From Reyranella massiliensis 521 (GTDB taxonomy: Bacteria; Pseudomonadota; Alphaproteobacteria; Reyranellales; Reyranellaceae): 64,000 bases of DNA. The DNA is taken from NCBI RefSeq assembly GCF_000312425.1, contig NZ_HE997181.1, forward strand, positions 1,958,638 through 2,022,637. Direction: 5' to 3'. The notes below the pieces were generated by a model, which was not told the origin of the DNA, did not search any database, and was given only the letters and a program-made list of their open reading frames with translations. Shown here piece by piece: positions 43,245 through 51,848 of this stretch; within the stretch, counting starts at the first letter, position 1, and each line of letters begins with the position of its first letter. A program made the position numbers and the translations under genes.

Positions 43245-44032
43245 ACGATCCGTTTCCGGCCGTTGCCGAAGCGACGGCGACGGGAGAAGTCGCCGACCTC
43301 TTTGCCGATATCCGCAGCACCGTAGGCGTCAGGGTCGTCAACCTCGTCTGGCGCCATCTCGCGACCATGGACGGCGCACTGCCTTGGGCCTGGACGGCGG
43401 TAAAGCCGCTTTATCTGCAAGGAATGGCCGATACCGCGGCGGTTCGCTTCAGGCAAAAGATGCAGCTCCCGCGGCTGGGCTCGCTCGCGGGCGACGAGCC
43501 GGCCAGCGTCGACGCCGTGCTGGCGAGCTACGACCATTCCAACACCATAAATCTCTTCGCACTAGCGGCGCTCGCGGTGTGGCTGCGCGGCGAAGCCGCC
43601 GCCACAGGTACGGCGGAGCCGGGGCCGCGATTGGTTGCTCCCGATGTCACCTTGCCCAAGCTCGCCGTGCAGGATGACGTCGCCCCCGAGACCTGGGCGC
43701 GCGTGCTGCGCCTGAACAAGTTCGGAGACCGCTCGCAGCCATTGATCCTTGCCAGTATGTACAGGCATCTCGCCCACGCACCGTCCTTTCTGGAGCGGAT
43801 CGAAGGGGCGCTGGCACCCGTTCAGGCCGACGGCTCGCTCGATCGCTCCATCGCGGCGAACCAGGCAACGGCGCGAGCGGGAGCCTCGGTCCTGGCCCGG
43901 GCGGTCGTGGCGGAGCGGCCACGTCTGGCTACGGATATCGAGAAGAGCGTGCAGGCTTTCGTCGATCACGCCATTGGCAAGATGGTGACGATCTGCCGGT
44001 CTATTCGGGTGGCGCGCGGCTCGTTGCCCTAG
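43241..44032 (+). CDS. DehI-like (2-haloacid dehalogenase type I family) protein
   Basis: A 263-residue helical protein that resembles DehI haloacid dehalogenases: the start (TGEVADLFADIRSTVGVRVVNLVWRHLATMDGALPWAW) fits the conserved N-terminal pattern. I cannot confirm the catalytic aspartate. The family also contains members with no proven dehalogenase activity. GTG 43241 is coupled to the PhyH stop by four bases, so it is the last gene of the importer operon. It could act on the product of the PhyH step. Confidence 0.55.
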   Translation: MNDPFPAVAEATATGEVADLFADIRSTVGVRVVNLVWRHLATMDGALPWAWTAVKPLYLQGMADTAAVRFRQKMQLPRLGSLAGDEPASVDAVLASYDHSNTINLFALAALAVWLRGEAAATGTAEPGPRLVAPDVTLPKLAVQDDVAPETWARVLRLNKFGDRSQPLILASMYRHLAHAPSFLERIEGALAPVQADGSLDRSIAANQATARAGASVLARAVVAERPRLATDIEKSVQAFVDHAIGKMVTICRSIRVARGSLP

Positions 44033-44033
44033 G

Positions 44034-44888
44034 TCACTCCGCAGCCTTGGCGATACCGCGTCGTCGCGCCAGCCAGTCCTGCATGGCGGCCTCCATGGTC
44101 ATGAAGACGGCGCCGCCTTCGATCAGACGCTGGATGAGGCGCTCCAGCATCATCATGCGATGGCCGCGGCCGATGACATGCGGGTGGAAGGTGTAGGTCA
44201 GGATCCCGTAGTCGCAGACCCGCGTCATGTAGGTGAAATCGTCGACGAAGTTCTCGAGTACGGCCGTCGCGTTCATAAGGCCCTGCTGAACGGAGCCATT
44301 GGGCAGGCGCATATATTCAAAGGCGGGATAGTCGTCGAGCGACCAGCTGATCGGCATCTCGACCAGCGCGGTCTCGTGGCCGCGCACCAGCGGCTTCATC
44401 AGCTCGGCAACGTCGCCCTGCCGGGCATAGTAGCATTCGTAGTCGTTGCCCATCAGCGAGCTGTCGTACTGGATGCCGTGCTTCAGCAGCAGATCGATGG
44501 AGTGAGGGGAGAGATCCCAGGCCGGGGAGCGATAGCCGCGCGCCGTCCGTCCGCTGATGCGCTTGATCGATTCGTTGCCGCGAACGATCTCCTCTTCCTC
44601 TTCGTCGCGCGAAAGGTTGACCGGCAGGCGATGCGTCCAGCCGTGATGGGCAAGCTCGTGTCCGGCTTCCACATAGGGCGTGACGGCCCCCGGCGTGCTG
44701 TCGATCGTATGGCCGGGCGTGAAGAAGGTCGCCTTGATTCCGTAGCGCTCCAGCAGGGCGATCAGGCGCGGAATGACCACGATGTCGTACTCGCCGCGTG
44801 AAATCGCCGTGGGGGAAGTCATGCCGCGGGCGATCAGGCCGGAGACATGGTCATGGTCGAAGGTAAGACAGACGATGTGACGTGGCAT
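44034..44888 (-). CDS. Polysaccharide deacetylase family (NodB-like) protein
   Basis: A 284-residue carbohydrate-esterase 4 fold protein. TFDHDH at 9-14 is the catalytic/metal motif, HHGWTHR is the second metal motif, and RGYRSPAWDLS and DSSLMGNDYECYY follow. The pattern is closest to the Helicobacter PgdA/imidase-like branch, so cyclic imide or amide hydrolysis is an alternative to deacetylation. No signal peptide, so it probably acts in the cytoplasm. Divergent from the Liv operon; one base separates it from the convergent DehI-like gene. Confidence 0.82.
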   Translation of the reverse strand: MPRHIVCLTFDHDHVSGLIARGMTSPTAISRGEYDIVVIPRLIALLERYGIKATFFTPGHTIDSTPGAVTPYVEAGHELAHHGWTHRLPVNLSRDEEEEEIVRGNESIKRISGRTARGYRSPAWDLSPHSIDLLLKHGIQYDSSLMGNDYECYYARQGDVAELMKPLVRGHETALVEMPISWSLDDYPAFEYMRLPNGSVQQGLMNATAVLENFVDDFTYMTRVCDYGILTYTFHPHVIGRGHRMMMLERLIQRLIEGGAVFMTMEAAMQDWLARRRGIAKAAE

Positions 44889-44982
44889 GGACCGAACTCC
44901 CGGCAGGTTGCGTCCGCTCTACGGAATCTGCATGATGCCTACAACTATAAGCGAACAAGAGGTCTGAGTTTAGGGAGGGTTC

Positions 44983-45804
44983 ATGGTGGGGACGTCCGCC
45001 CAGCGCATGGCTGCGCATGAGGGCGATAGCCAGCTTGTGGTCGAAGCGGTGTCGAAGCGATTCGGCGGCGTCACTGCTGTGCAAGACGTTTCCCTCGACG
45101 TGCCCCGTGGCGGTATCCTTTCCATCATCGGTCCCAACGGCGCCGGCAAGACATCGCTCCTGAACATGATTTCGGGCTTCTACAAGCCCGACACAGGCCG
45201 GGTCGTGCTGGAAGGCCGGGATATCACGCAGAAGAAGCCGAGCGATATTGCGGCACTGGGCATCGCCCGCACGTTCCAGAACATCGCGCTCTTCAGCGGT
45301 CTCACCGTCCTCGACAATCTGATGCTTGGCCGGCACGTGCGCATGAAGGCCGGTGTGCTGTCGAGCGTCATCTACTGGGGGATGGCGCAGAAGGAGGACA
45401 TCGCCCATCGCGAAGCGATCGAGGAGATCATCGAGTTTCTGAAGCTCCAGGATCTGCGCAAACAGCCCACGGCAGCGCTGGCCTACGGGCTGCGCAAGCG
45501 GGTCGAACTCGGACGGGCATTGGCGCTCGAACCCAAGGTGTTGCTCCTCGACGAGCCTATGGGGGGGATGAACCAGGACGAGAAGGAGGACATGGCGCGC
45601 TACGTCCTCGACGTGAATCAGGAACGCGGCGTCACGGTCGTCCTGATCGAGCACGACATGGGCGTTGTCATGGATATCTCCGATCGCGTCGTTGTGCTCG
45701 ACCGGGGGCGGCGCATCGCGGCCGGCACACCGGAAGAAGTGCAGCGCGACCCCAAGGTGATCGAAGCCTATCTCGGGACGGGCAAGGGCGGAGGGCGGGT
45801 ATGA
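44983..45804 (+). CDS. livG: Liv-type ABC ATP-binding protein (LivG)
   Basis: A 273-residue ATPase of the branched-chain amino-acid type. Walker A GPNGAGKTS is at 49-57, with RTFQNIALFSGLTVLDNLMLG and Walker B VLLLDEPMGGMN. The usual LSGGQ signature is replaced by LAYGLRKRVE, normal for LivG. AGGGAGGG lies immediately before ATG 44983. First gene of a six-gene operon; its stop overlaps the ligase start by four bases. It pairs with LivF at 51011. Confidence 0.92.
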   Translation: MVGTSAQRMAAHEGDSQLVVEAVSKRFGGVTAVQDVSLDVPRGGILSIIGPNGAGKTSLLNMISGFYKPDTGRVVLEGRDITQKKPSDIAALGIARTFQNIALFSGLTVLDNLMLGRHVRMKAGVLSSVIYWGMAQKEDIAHREAIEEIIEFLKLQDLRKQPTAALAYGLRKRVELGRALALEPKVLLLDEPMGGMNQDEKEDMARYVLDVNQERGVTVVLIEHDMGVVMDISDRVVVLDRGRRIAAGTPEEVQRDPKVIEAYLGTGKGGGRV

Positions 45805-47741
45805 GCGTGGTCGACGCTGTCGAAACCTCGACATTGCCCAAGCTGTTGCAACGCAATGCAACGGAAGATCCCAAAGGGCCGGGCATGCGCGAGAAAACGC
45901 GCGGCGTCTGGCAGACGTACAGCTGGGCGGCCTATCGCGACAATGTCCGCGATTTTGCCCTCGGCCTGGCGGCGATGGGTTTCCGGAGAGGCGACAAGCT
46001 TTCGGTCGTCGGCGACAACCGCCCGCAGCTTTACTTTGCGCAACTCGCCGCGCAGGCGCTGGGCGGCGTGTCGGTGCCGGTCTATCAGGACTCGATCGCT
46101 TCGGAACTGGTCTATGTCCTGAACCATGCGGAGACATCGGTAATCGTCGCTGAAGACCAGGAGCAAGTCGACAAGGCGTTGTCGCTCAAAGACAAGCTGC
46201 CTCGACTGCGCTGGATCGTGTTCGACGATCCGCGCGGCCTTTCCTTCTACGACGATCCGATCCTGCGCTCGTTCGAAAGCGTGCTGGAGGAGGGGCGCTC
46301 CTTCGCAAGTTCGAACCCTCAGTTCTACGAGACCGAACTCGCCAAGGGTTCCGCCGACGATACGGCGATGATCGCCTACACGTCGGGCACGACCGGCAAC
46401 CCCAAGGGGGTGATGCTCAGTCATCGCAACATGATCGCCACGGCGGAAGCCTTCATCGAAGTAAACGACGTCAAGCAGGGTGACAACTGGCTCTCGTACC
46501 TGCCGATGGCCTGGGTCGGTGACGCGGCCTTCACACTGGGTATGGCGTTGATGGCGCGACTGATTGCCAACTGCCCTGAGAATCCCGAGACGGTGCAGCG
46601 AGACCTGCGTGAACTGGGGCCCGACACGATGCTGGCGCCGCCGCGCATCTGGGAGAACATGCTCACCACGATGCAGGTCAAGGCGGGCGACGCGACGCCA
46701 CTCAAGCGATGGGTCTTCGAGTTGTTCCGTGGACTGGCCGAACGCTGCGAGCTGAAGCGCTCCGACGGCGAGGCGCTGTCGATTGCGGATCGGCTGGGGC
46801 TCGCGGTCGGCGAGGTCATGGTCTACGGGCCCGTGCGCGACCAGCTCGGACTGCGCAATGCGCGCTGGTGCTACACCGGCGGCGCTCCGCTCGGCCCCGA
46901 TACCTATCGCTTCTTCCGTTCGTTCGGCATCAACCTGAAGCAGGTCTACGGCGCCACCGAGGCGTCGGCGATGATCTCCTGCCAATCGGACGCAGAAGCC
47001 AATCCCAACACCGTCGGACGACCGATCCCGCGCATCGAGGTCAAGATCGACGACCGCGGCGAGGTCATGCTGAGAGGGCCGAATGTCTTCCAGGGCTACT
47101 TCAAGCAGGACGACGTGACGCGCGAGACGATGACATCCGACGGCTGGCTCAAGACCGGCGACGCGGGCTTCTTCGACAAACAGGGCCATCTGGTCATCAT
47201 CGACCGTGCCAAGGATGTCGGAAAGCTGAACGACGGCTCGGCCTTCGCGCCGCAATTCATCGAGAACAAGCTGAAGTTCAGTCCGTTCATCCGCGAGGCC
47301 GTGGCGTTCGGCGATCAGCGACCCTACGTGGCGGCGATGATCGCCATCGACATGCAGACGGTAGGAACCTGGGCCGAAAAGCGCGGTCTTGCCTATACGA
47401 GCTACATGGACCTCAGCCGCAAGCCGGAAGTTGCGGCTCTGATCGGCGAGGAGATCGCCAAGGCCAACGCCACCTTGCCGGATATGCAGCAGGTCAAACG
47501 CTATCTGCTGCTCAACAAGGAACTCGACGCCGACGACGCGGAGATGACCCGAACGCGGAAGGTCAGGCGACGGTTCGTTGCCGAAAAGTACGCCAATGTC
47601 GTCGACGCCTTCTACGGCGGCAAAGGCGAAGTCGACGTGACCATGGAGATCACGTTCGAGGACGGTCGCCGGTCGACGCTCGTTTCGACCATCGCCCTCC
47701 ACGACGCAGGCGCTGCGCGGCCCGGACAACGCGCGGCTTGA
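45801..47741 (+). CDS. Long-chain acyl-CoA ligase-like AMP-dependent synthetase
   Basis: A 646-residue adenylating enzyme. The P-loop AYTSGTTGNPKGVML is near residue 193, YGATEASAM near 388, and DGWLKTGDAGFFDKQG with DRAKDVGKLNDG near 448-480. It should activate a carboxylic acid to its CoA thioester via an acyl-adenylate. Its length and C-terminus match the bubblegum-type long-chain group. It lies inside a Liv transporter operon between livG and livH, so the imported ligand is probably the acid it activates. Confidence 0.9.
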   Translation: MSVVDAVETSTLPKLLQRNATEDPKGPGMREKTRGVWQTYSWAAYRDNVRDFALGLAAMGFRRGDKLSVVGDNRPQLYFAQLAAQALGGVSVPVYQDSIASELVYVLNHAETSVIVAEDQEQVDKALSLKDKLPRLRWIVFDDPRGLSFYDDPILRSFESVLEEGRSFASSNPQFYETELAKGSADDTAMIAYTSGTTGNPKGVMLSHRNMIATAEAFIEVNDVKQGDNWLSYLPMAWVGDAAFTLGMALMARLIANCPENPETVQRDLRELGPDTMLAPPRIWENMLTTMQVKAGDATPLKRWVFELFRGLAERCELKRSDGEALSIADRLGLAVGEVMVYGPVRDQLGLRNARWCYTGGAPLGPDTYRFFRSFGINLKQVYGATEASAMISCQSDAEANPNTVGRPIPRIEVKIDDRGEVMLRGPNVFQGYFKQDDVTRETMTSDGWLKTGDAGFFDKQGHLVIIDRAKDVGKLNDGSAFAPQFIENKLKFSPFIREAVAFGDQRPYVAAMIAIDMQTVGTWAEKRGLAYTSYMDLSRKPEVAALIGEEIAKANATLPDMQQVKRYLLLNKELDADDAEMTRTRKVRRRFVAEKYANVVDAFYGGKGEVDVTMEITFEDGRRSTLVSTIALHDAGAARPGQRAA

Positions 47742-47752
47742 GGGAGCAGGGG

Positions 47753-48649
47753 ATGTCCGAGGATCTCGAATTCGCTCTCGCTCTGGTCCTGAACGGCGCA
47801 TCGATCGGATTGATGTATTCCCTGATCGCGCTTGGATTCGTGCTGGTCTACAAGGCGACCGACGCCATCAACTTCGCTCAGGGCGAGTTTGTGATGCTGG
47901 CGGGGCTGATCGTGGCTGTGGTGCTGGGTTTTGAAGGTGCGCCGCTTGTTGCCGCCATTGTCATCGTCGTGGCCGTCATGATCGGCTTCGGCTTCGGTCT
48001 GGAGCGTGTCGTGCTGCGGCCGTTACTTGGCCGCCCGGTGGTGGCCGTGATCATGGCGACGATCGGTCTGGCCGCCATGTTGCGTGGCCTGGGGCCGGTG
48101 ATCTTCGGCAGCGAGACCAGGGCGGTGTCGTTGCCGATCGGCGACGAACCGATCGTGCTGGGGCCGGCCAGCCTGCCGCCGATCCAGGTCCTGGGCGCGG
48201 TGGTCGCCATCCTGCTCTTCCTGGCATTCAGCTGGTTCTTCAAGAAGAGCCGCATGGGCGTGGCGATGCGCGCCGTCGCCGACAACCAGCAGGTGGCCCA
48301 GGCCATGGGCATCAATGTCGAGCGCTACTTTGCGCTTGCCTGGGCGATGGCGGGGGTGGTGTCGGCGTTGGGCGGCGTGGTGTGGGGCAGCATGCTGGGC
48401 GTCGACGTCCATCTGGCGCTGGTCGGCCTCAAGGTGTTCCCGGTGGTGATCCTGGGCGGCCTCGATTCGATCGGTGGGGCGCTGGTCGGCGGGCTGATCA
48501 TCGGCATCGTCGAAAGTCTCGCGGCGGGCTACCTCGACCCCTATGTCGGCGGCGGCACCAAGGACTTCGCGCCTTATGTGCTCATGATTCTGGTCCTCAT
48601 GATCAGGCCCTACGGCATCTTCGGCAAACGCAAGATCGAGCGCGTGTAG
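47753..48649 (+). CDS. livH: Liv-type ABC permease (LivH)
   Basis: A 298-residue permease with about eight membrane segments. Typical features are LIALGFVLVYKATDAINFAQGEFVM at the start and the EAA-like loop MGVAMRAVADNQQVAQAMGINVER. The NFAQGEF motif and GLKVFPVVILGGLDSIGGALVGGLIIG are LivH hallmarks. ATG 47753 has AGGGAG upstream. It forms a heterodimer with LivM from the next gene, six bases away. Confidence 0.92.
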   Translation: MSEDLEFALALVLNGASIGLMYSLIALGFVLVYKATDAINFAQGEFVMLAGLIVAVVLGFEGAPLVAAIVIVVAVMIGFGFGLERVVLRPLLGRPVVAVIMATIGLAAMLRGLGPVIFGSETRAVSLPIGDEPIVLGPASLPPIQVLGAVVAILLFLAFSWFFKKSRMGVAMRAVADNQQVAQAMGINVERYFALAWAMAGVVSALGGVVWGSMLGVDVHLALVGLKVFPVVILGGLDSIGGALVGGLIIGIVESLAAGYLDPYVGGGTKDFAPYVLMILVLMIRPYGIFGKRKIERV

Positions 48650-48655
48650 GCGTCC

Positions 48656-49723
48656 ATGTTCCATCGCGAATCCGGGATCTTCAAGACGACCTACGCGGCC
48701 GATGCGGCGCTCTATCCATTGCCCATCGCCAAATGGACGGTGGCGGCGCTGGCGCTGATCTTCGTCGTGCTCGTCCCGCTCACCGTCCACGAATACTATC
48801 TGTCGATCCTGAACCTGATCTTCATCGCCATTGTCGGCGCGCTTGGGCTCAACATTCTCGTGGGCTACACCGGCCAGATATCGATCGGGCATGCCGCCTT
48901 CATGTCGGTCGGCGCCTATACCGCGGCCAATCTCGCCGTGAAACTCAACTTGCCGTTCTGGATCACATTGCCGGCCGGCGGTCTCATGGCGGCAGCAATC
49001 GGCGTGATCGTCGGCATGCCCAGCCTGCGCATCAAGGGACTTTACCTCGCTATCGCCACCCTGGCGGGCCAGCTCATCATCGAGTGGACGATCAATCGCG
49101 TGCCGGCGATTTCGGGCGGTGCGCAGGCATCCATCGAGGTTGATCGGCCGAGCCTGTTCGGGTTCAGCTTCAACACCCAGGGCAGCCTTTACTTCTTCCT
49201 GCTGTTCTTCGCCGTGCTGGCAATCGTTGCGACCCTGAATCTGGCCCGCAGCCGCATCGGCCGAGCATTTGTCGCCGTGCGCGACCAGGACATCGCGGCC
49301 GAGATCATTGGCATCAACATCTACCGCTATAAGCTGCTCGCCTTCGCGATCTCGTCCTTTTACGCCGGTGTCTGCGGCGTGCTCTACACCTACTATTTCG
49401 GCATCGCGAACTACGAGCAGTTCCAGCTCATCGTCTCGATTGACTACCTGGCCATGATCATCATCGGCGGGCTGGGATCGGTACTGGGCTCAATCTTCGG
49501 CGCCGTCTTCGTGACCCTGCTGCCCATCGTGATCCGCCTCTTCATGGAGGACGTGGGCTCGCTGTTCTTCACCACGGCGGAAATGGCCAATGTCGTCTCA
49601 GGCCTCCGGCTGGGTGTGTTCGGCGGACTGATCATCTTCTTTCTGATCGTCGAGCCGGAGGGGCTCAACAGGCTTTGGCGCAATATCCGGAGCTATTTCC
49701 GGGTCTGGCCCTTCTCGTACTAG
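48656..49723 (+). CDS. livM: Liv-type ABC permease (LivM)
   Basis: A 355-residue permease with about ten membrane segments. Typical LivM features are ALGLNILVGYTGQISIGHAAFMSVGAYTAA, SRIGRAFVAVRDQDIAAEIIGIN (the ATPase-contact loop) and IIIGGLGSVLGSIFGAV. No clear ribosome site precedes ATG 48656, so translation may depend on LivH synthesis. Followed by the periplasmic binding protein gene. Confidence 0.92.
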   Translation: MFHRESGIFKTTYAADAALYPLPIAKWTVAALALIFVVLVPLTVHEYYLSILNLIFIAIVGALGLNILVGYTGQISIGHAAFMSVGAYTAANLAVKLNLPFWITLPAGGLMAAAIGVIVGMPSLRIKGLYLAIATLAGQLIIEWTINRVPAISGGAQASIEVDRPSLFGFSFNTQGSLYFFLLFFAVLAIVATLNLARSRIGRAFVAVRDQDIAAEIIGINIYRYKLLAFAISSFYAGVCGVLYTYYFGIANYEQFQLIVSIDYLAMIIIGGLGSVLGSIFGAVFVTLLPIVIRLFMEDVGSLFFTTAEMANVVSGLRLGVFGGLIIFFLIVEPEGLNRLWRNIRSYFRVWPFSY

Positions 49724-49751
49724 AGGGGCGCAATAGCGAAGGGAGGAACCC

Positions 49752-51002
49752 ATGACGAGGTTCGTAAGGAGTTGGCTTGGGGTCGCGGCGACCACCGCAA
49801 CCCTTGTGTTCGGCGGAGGGCAGGCCTTCGCGCAGAAGGAACTCGTGTTCGGCCTCCAGTGCGACCGCACCGGACCGACAGCGACGGTCGGCGTCAACCT
49901 GTGTCCGGGCTATCACGACTATATCGGCCTGGTGAACAGCAAGGGCGGGGTCGAGGGCTTCAAGATCAAGGTTCTCGAGATCGACAACGAGTACAAGGTG
50001 CCGCCGGCAATGGAAGCTCATGAGCGCTTCAAGAAGGAAGGGGCCGTCCTCGAAGGCCTGTACGGGACACCGCAAACGGCGGCGCTGAACAAGAAGCTGG
50101 AGGAAGACAAGATCCTCGGCACCTCGCCGGGCTTCGGGACGGCCTCGGCGGCCGACGGCAAGCGCTTCCCCTATACATTCCCGATTGCCGCCAGCTACTG
50201 GTCACAGGCTGGCGCCGCCGTCGCCTTCGCCAAGGAGCGGCTGGGTGGTAGTCTCAAGGGCAAGAAGATCGCTTACCTGTTCTATGACAATCCTGCAGGC
50301 AAGGAGCCGCTGCCGATCCTCGAGGATCTGGCCAAGGCGGAAGGTTTCGAGATGAGGACCTTCGCGGTCCCGGCGCCGGGCGTTGAGATGGGCGCCCAGA
50401 TCCTCGATATCACCGGCCGGTTCAAGCCCGACTTCGTGATCACCCACTTGTTCGGCCGCGCGCCGTCGGTCTCGATCAAGGAGTTGAAGGGCAAGGGCTT
50501 TCCGCTCAGCAAGGTGGTGGCCTTCGTGTGGGGCAGTGCCGAAGCCGACATCGCCGCTGCGGGCGGCATGGGGGCAGCCGAAGGCTACAACACCATCCAG
50601 TTTGCGGGCGTCGGCAAGGACTTCCCGGTGCTGAAGGATATCGAGGCCATGTACAAGGCGCAGGGCAAGGCCTCGCCAAAGGAAATGGACTCGACCGTTT
50701 ACTACAATCGCGGCGTCTTGATCGCGGCCTTGCATGTCGAAGCCGTGCGCAATGCCATCAAGGCCAAGAACGGCGCGGCGCCCACATCCGAAGAAGTCAA
50801 GAACGGCATGGAAGCGATCAAGGGCTTCACGTTGGGCGGGCTGGTGCCGCCGATGGAGATCACGCCGGCCGACCATGAAGGCGGAGGCTGGGTCCAGATA
50901 TGGACGGTGAAGGGCGGTAAGCTCACGAAGACCAAGGACTGGTTCCAGGGCTATCGCTCTGTGATTCAGAAGCATCTCGACGCCGAAGCGAAGAAGTCCT
51001 GA
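49752..51002 (+). CDS. livK: Liv-type ABC substrate-binding protein (LivK)
   Basis: A 416-residue periplasmic binding protein. Signal peptide covers about residues 1-27 (cleavage after AFA). The mature start KELVFGLQCDRTGPTATVGVNL and VEGFKIKVLEIDNEYKVPPAM match the Liv/amide branch. GGGAGGA precedes the ATG. As the dedicated receptor it decides the specificity of the importer; given the ligase gene in the operon, an aromatic or fatty acid is more likely than an amino acid. Confidence 0.9.
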   Translation: MTRFVRSWLGVAATTATLVFGGGQAFAQKELVFGLQCDRTGPTATVGVNLCPGYHDYIGLVNSKGGVEGFKIKVLEIDNEYKVPPAMEAHERFKKEGAVLEGLYGTPQTAALNKKLEEDKILGTSPGFGTASAADGKRFPYTFPIAASYWSQAGAAVAFAKERLGGSLKGKKIAYLFYDNPAGKEPLPILEDLAKAEGFEMRTFAVPAPGVEMGAQILDITGRFKPDFVITHLFGRAPSVSIKELKGKGFPLSKVVAFVWGSAEADIAAAGGMGAAEGYNTIQFAGVGKDFPVLKDIEAMYKAQGKASPKEMDSTVYYNRGVLIAALHVEAVRNAIKAKNGAAPTSEEVKNGMEAIKGFTLGGLVPPMEITPADHEGGGWVQIWTVKGGKLTKTKDWFQGYRSVIQKHLDAEAKKS

Positions 51003-51010
51003 GCGAACCG

Positions 51011-51841
51011 ATGGGCGGGTGGCGAGCAATCGCCACCCGACAGGCCATGCTGGCTATCAACAATATCGAAGTCGTCTACGATCGTGTCATCCTCGTCCTC
51101 AAGGGCGTGTCGATCGACGTGCGCGAGGGCGCCATTACGACGTTGCTCGGGGCCAACGGGGCCGGCAAGACGACAACTTTGAAGGCGATCTCGGGCGTCC
51201 TGCGCGGCGAGCGTGGCGAGGTCACCAAAGGAACAATCCAGCTTGGCGAGCATCGCATCGACGGCATGCGGGCTCACGATGTCACGCGGCTGGGCCTCGT
51301 CCAGGTCTTCGAGGGACGACGCGTGTTCGAGCATTTGACGACCGAGGAGAACCTGATCGCCGGCGGTCACGTCCAGAAGGAAGGCGCGGTGGTGAGGCAG
51401 GGGATCGACCTTGTCTATTCCTACTTCCCACGGCTGAAGGAGCGCCGACACCAGCAGTCGGGGTACCTCTCCGGAGGCGAGCAGCAGATGCTGGCGATCG
51501 GCCGCGCGCTGATGAGCAAACCCAAGGTCGTGCTGCTCGACGAGCCGTCGCTCGGCCTGGCACCCATGCTGGTCGAAGAGATCTTCGGAATCGTCGACAA
51601 GCTCGTGAGACAGGAGAGGCTTTCCGTCCTGCTGGTCGAACAGAATGCCACGATGGCGCTGGGCGTGGCCGACCATGGCTATGTCATGGAAAACGGCCGC
51701 ATCGTGCTCGAAGGACCAGCCGACAAGCTGCGCGACAATTCCGACATCAAGGAATTCTACCTGGGCCTGAACGAAGGCGGCACGCGAAAGTCTTACCGCG
51801 ACACCAAGCATTACAAGAGGCGCAAGCGCTGGCTATCCTAG
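51011..51841 (+). CDS. livF: Liv-type ABC ATP-binding protein (LivF)
   Basis: A 276-residue ATPase. Walker A GANGAGKTTT, YLSGGEQQMLAIGRALM signature and Walker B VVLLDEPSLGLAPM are all present; the last motif is characteristic of LivF. ATG 51047 (12 residues shorter) would give the usual LivF start MLAINNIEV and may be the true one. It works with LivG on the LivHM permease pair. The C-terminus is basic, slightly longer than common. Confidence 0.92.
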   Translation: MGGWRAIATRQAMLAINNIEVVYDRVILVLKGVSIDVREGAITTLLGANGAGKTTTLKAISGVLRGERGEVTKGTIQLGEHRIDGMRAHDVTRLGLVQVFEGRRVFEHLTTEENLIAGGHVQKEGAVVRQGIDLVYSYFPRLKERRHQQSGYLSGGEQQMLAIGRALMSKPKVVLLDEPSLGLAPMLVEEIFGIVDKLVRQERLSVLLVEQNATMALGVADHGYVMENGRIVLEGPADKLRDNSDIKEFYLGLNEGGTRKSYRDTKHYKRRKRWLS

Positions 51842-51848
51842 GCGTCTG

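Noticed and set aside
45768-47801. Minus-strand open frame of 677 codons
   Set aside because: Antisense to the acyl-CoA ligase gene, whose motifs are complete.
46709-48649. Apparent 646-codon gene fusing unknown sequence to LivH
   Set aside because: Only the last 298 codons are LivH; the rest is an off-frame reading of the ligase gene. The LivH start at 47753 has its own ribosome site.
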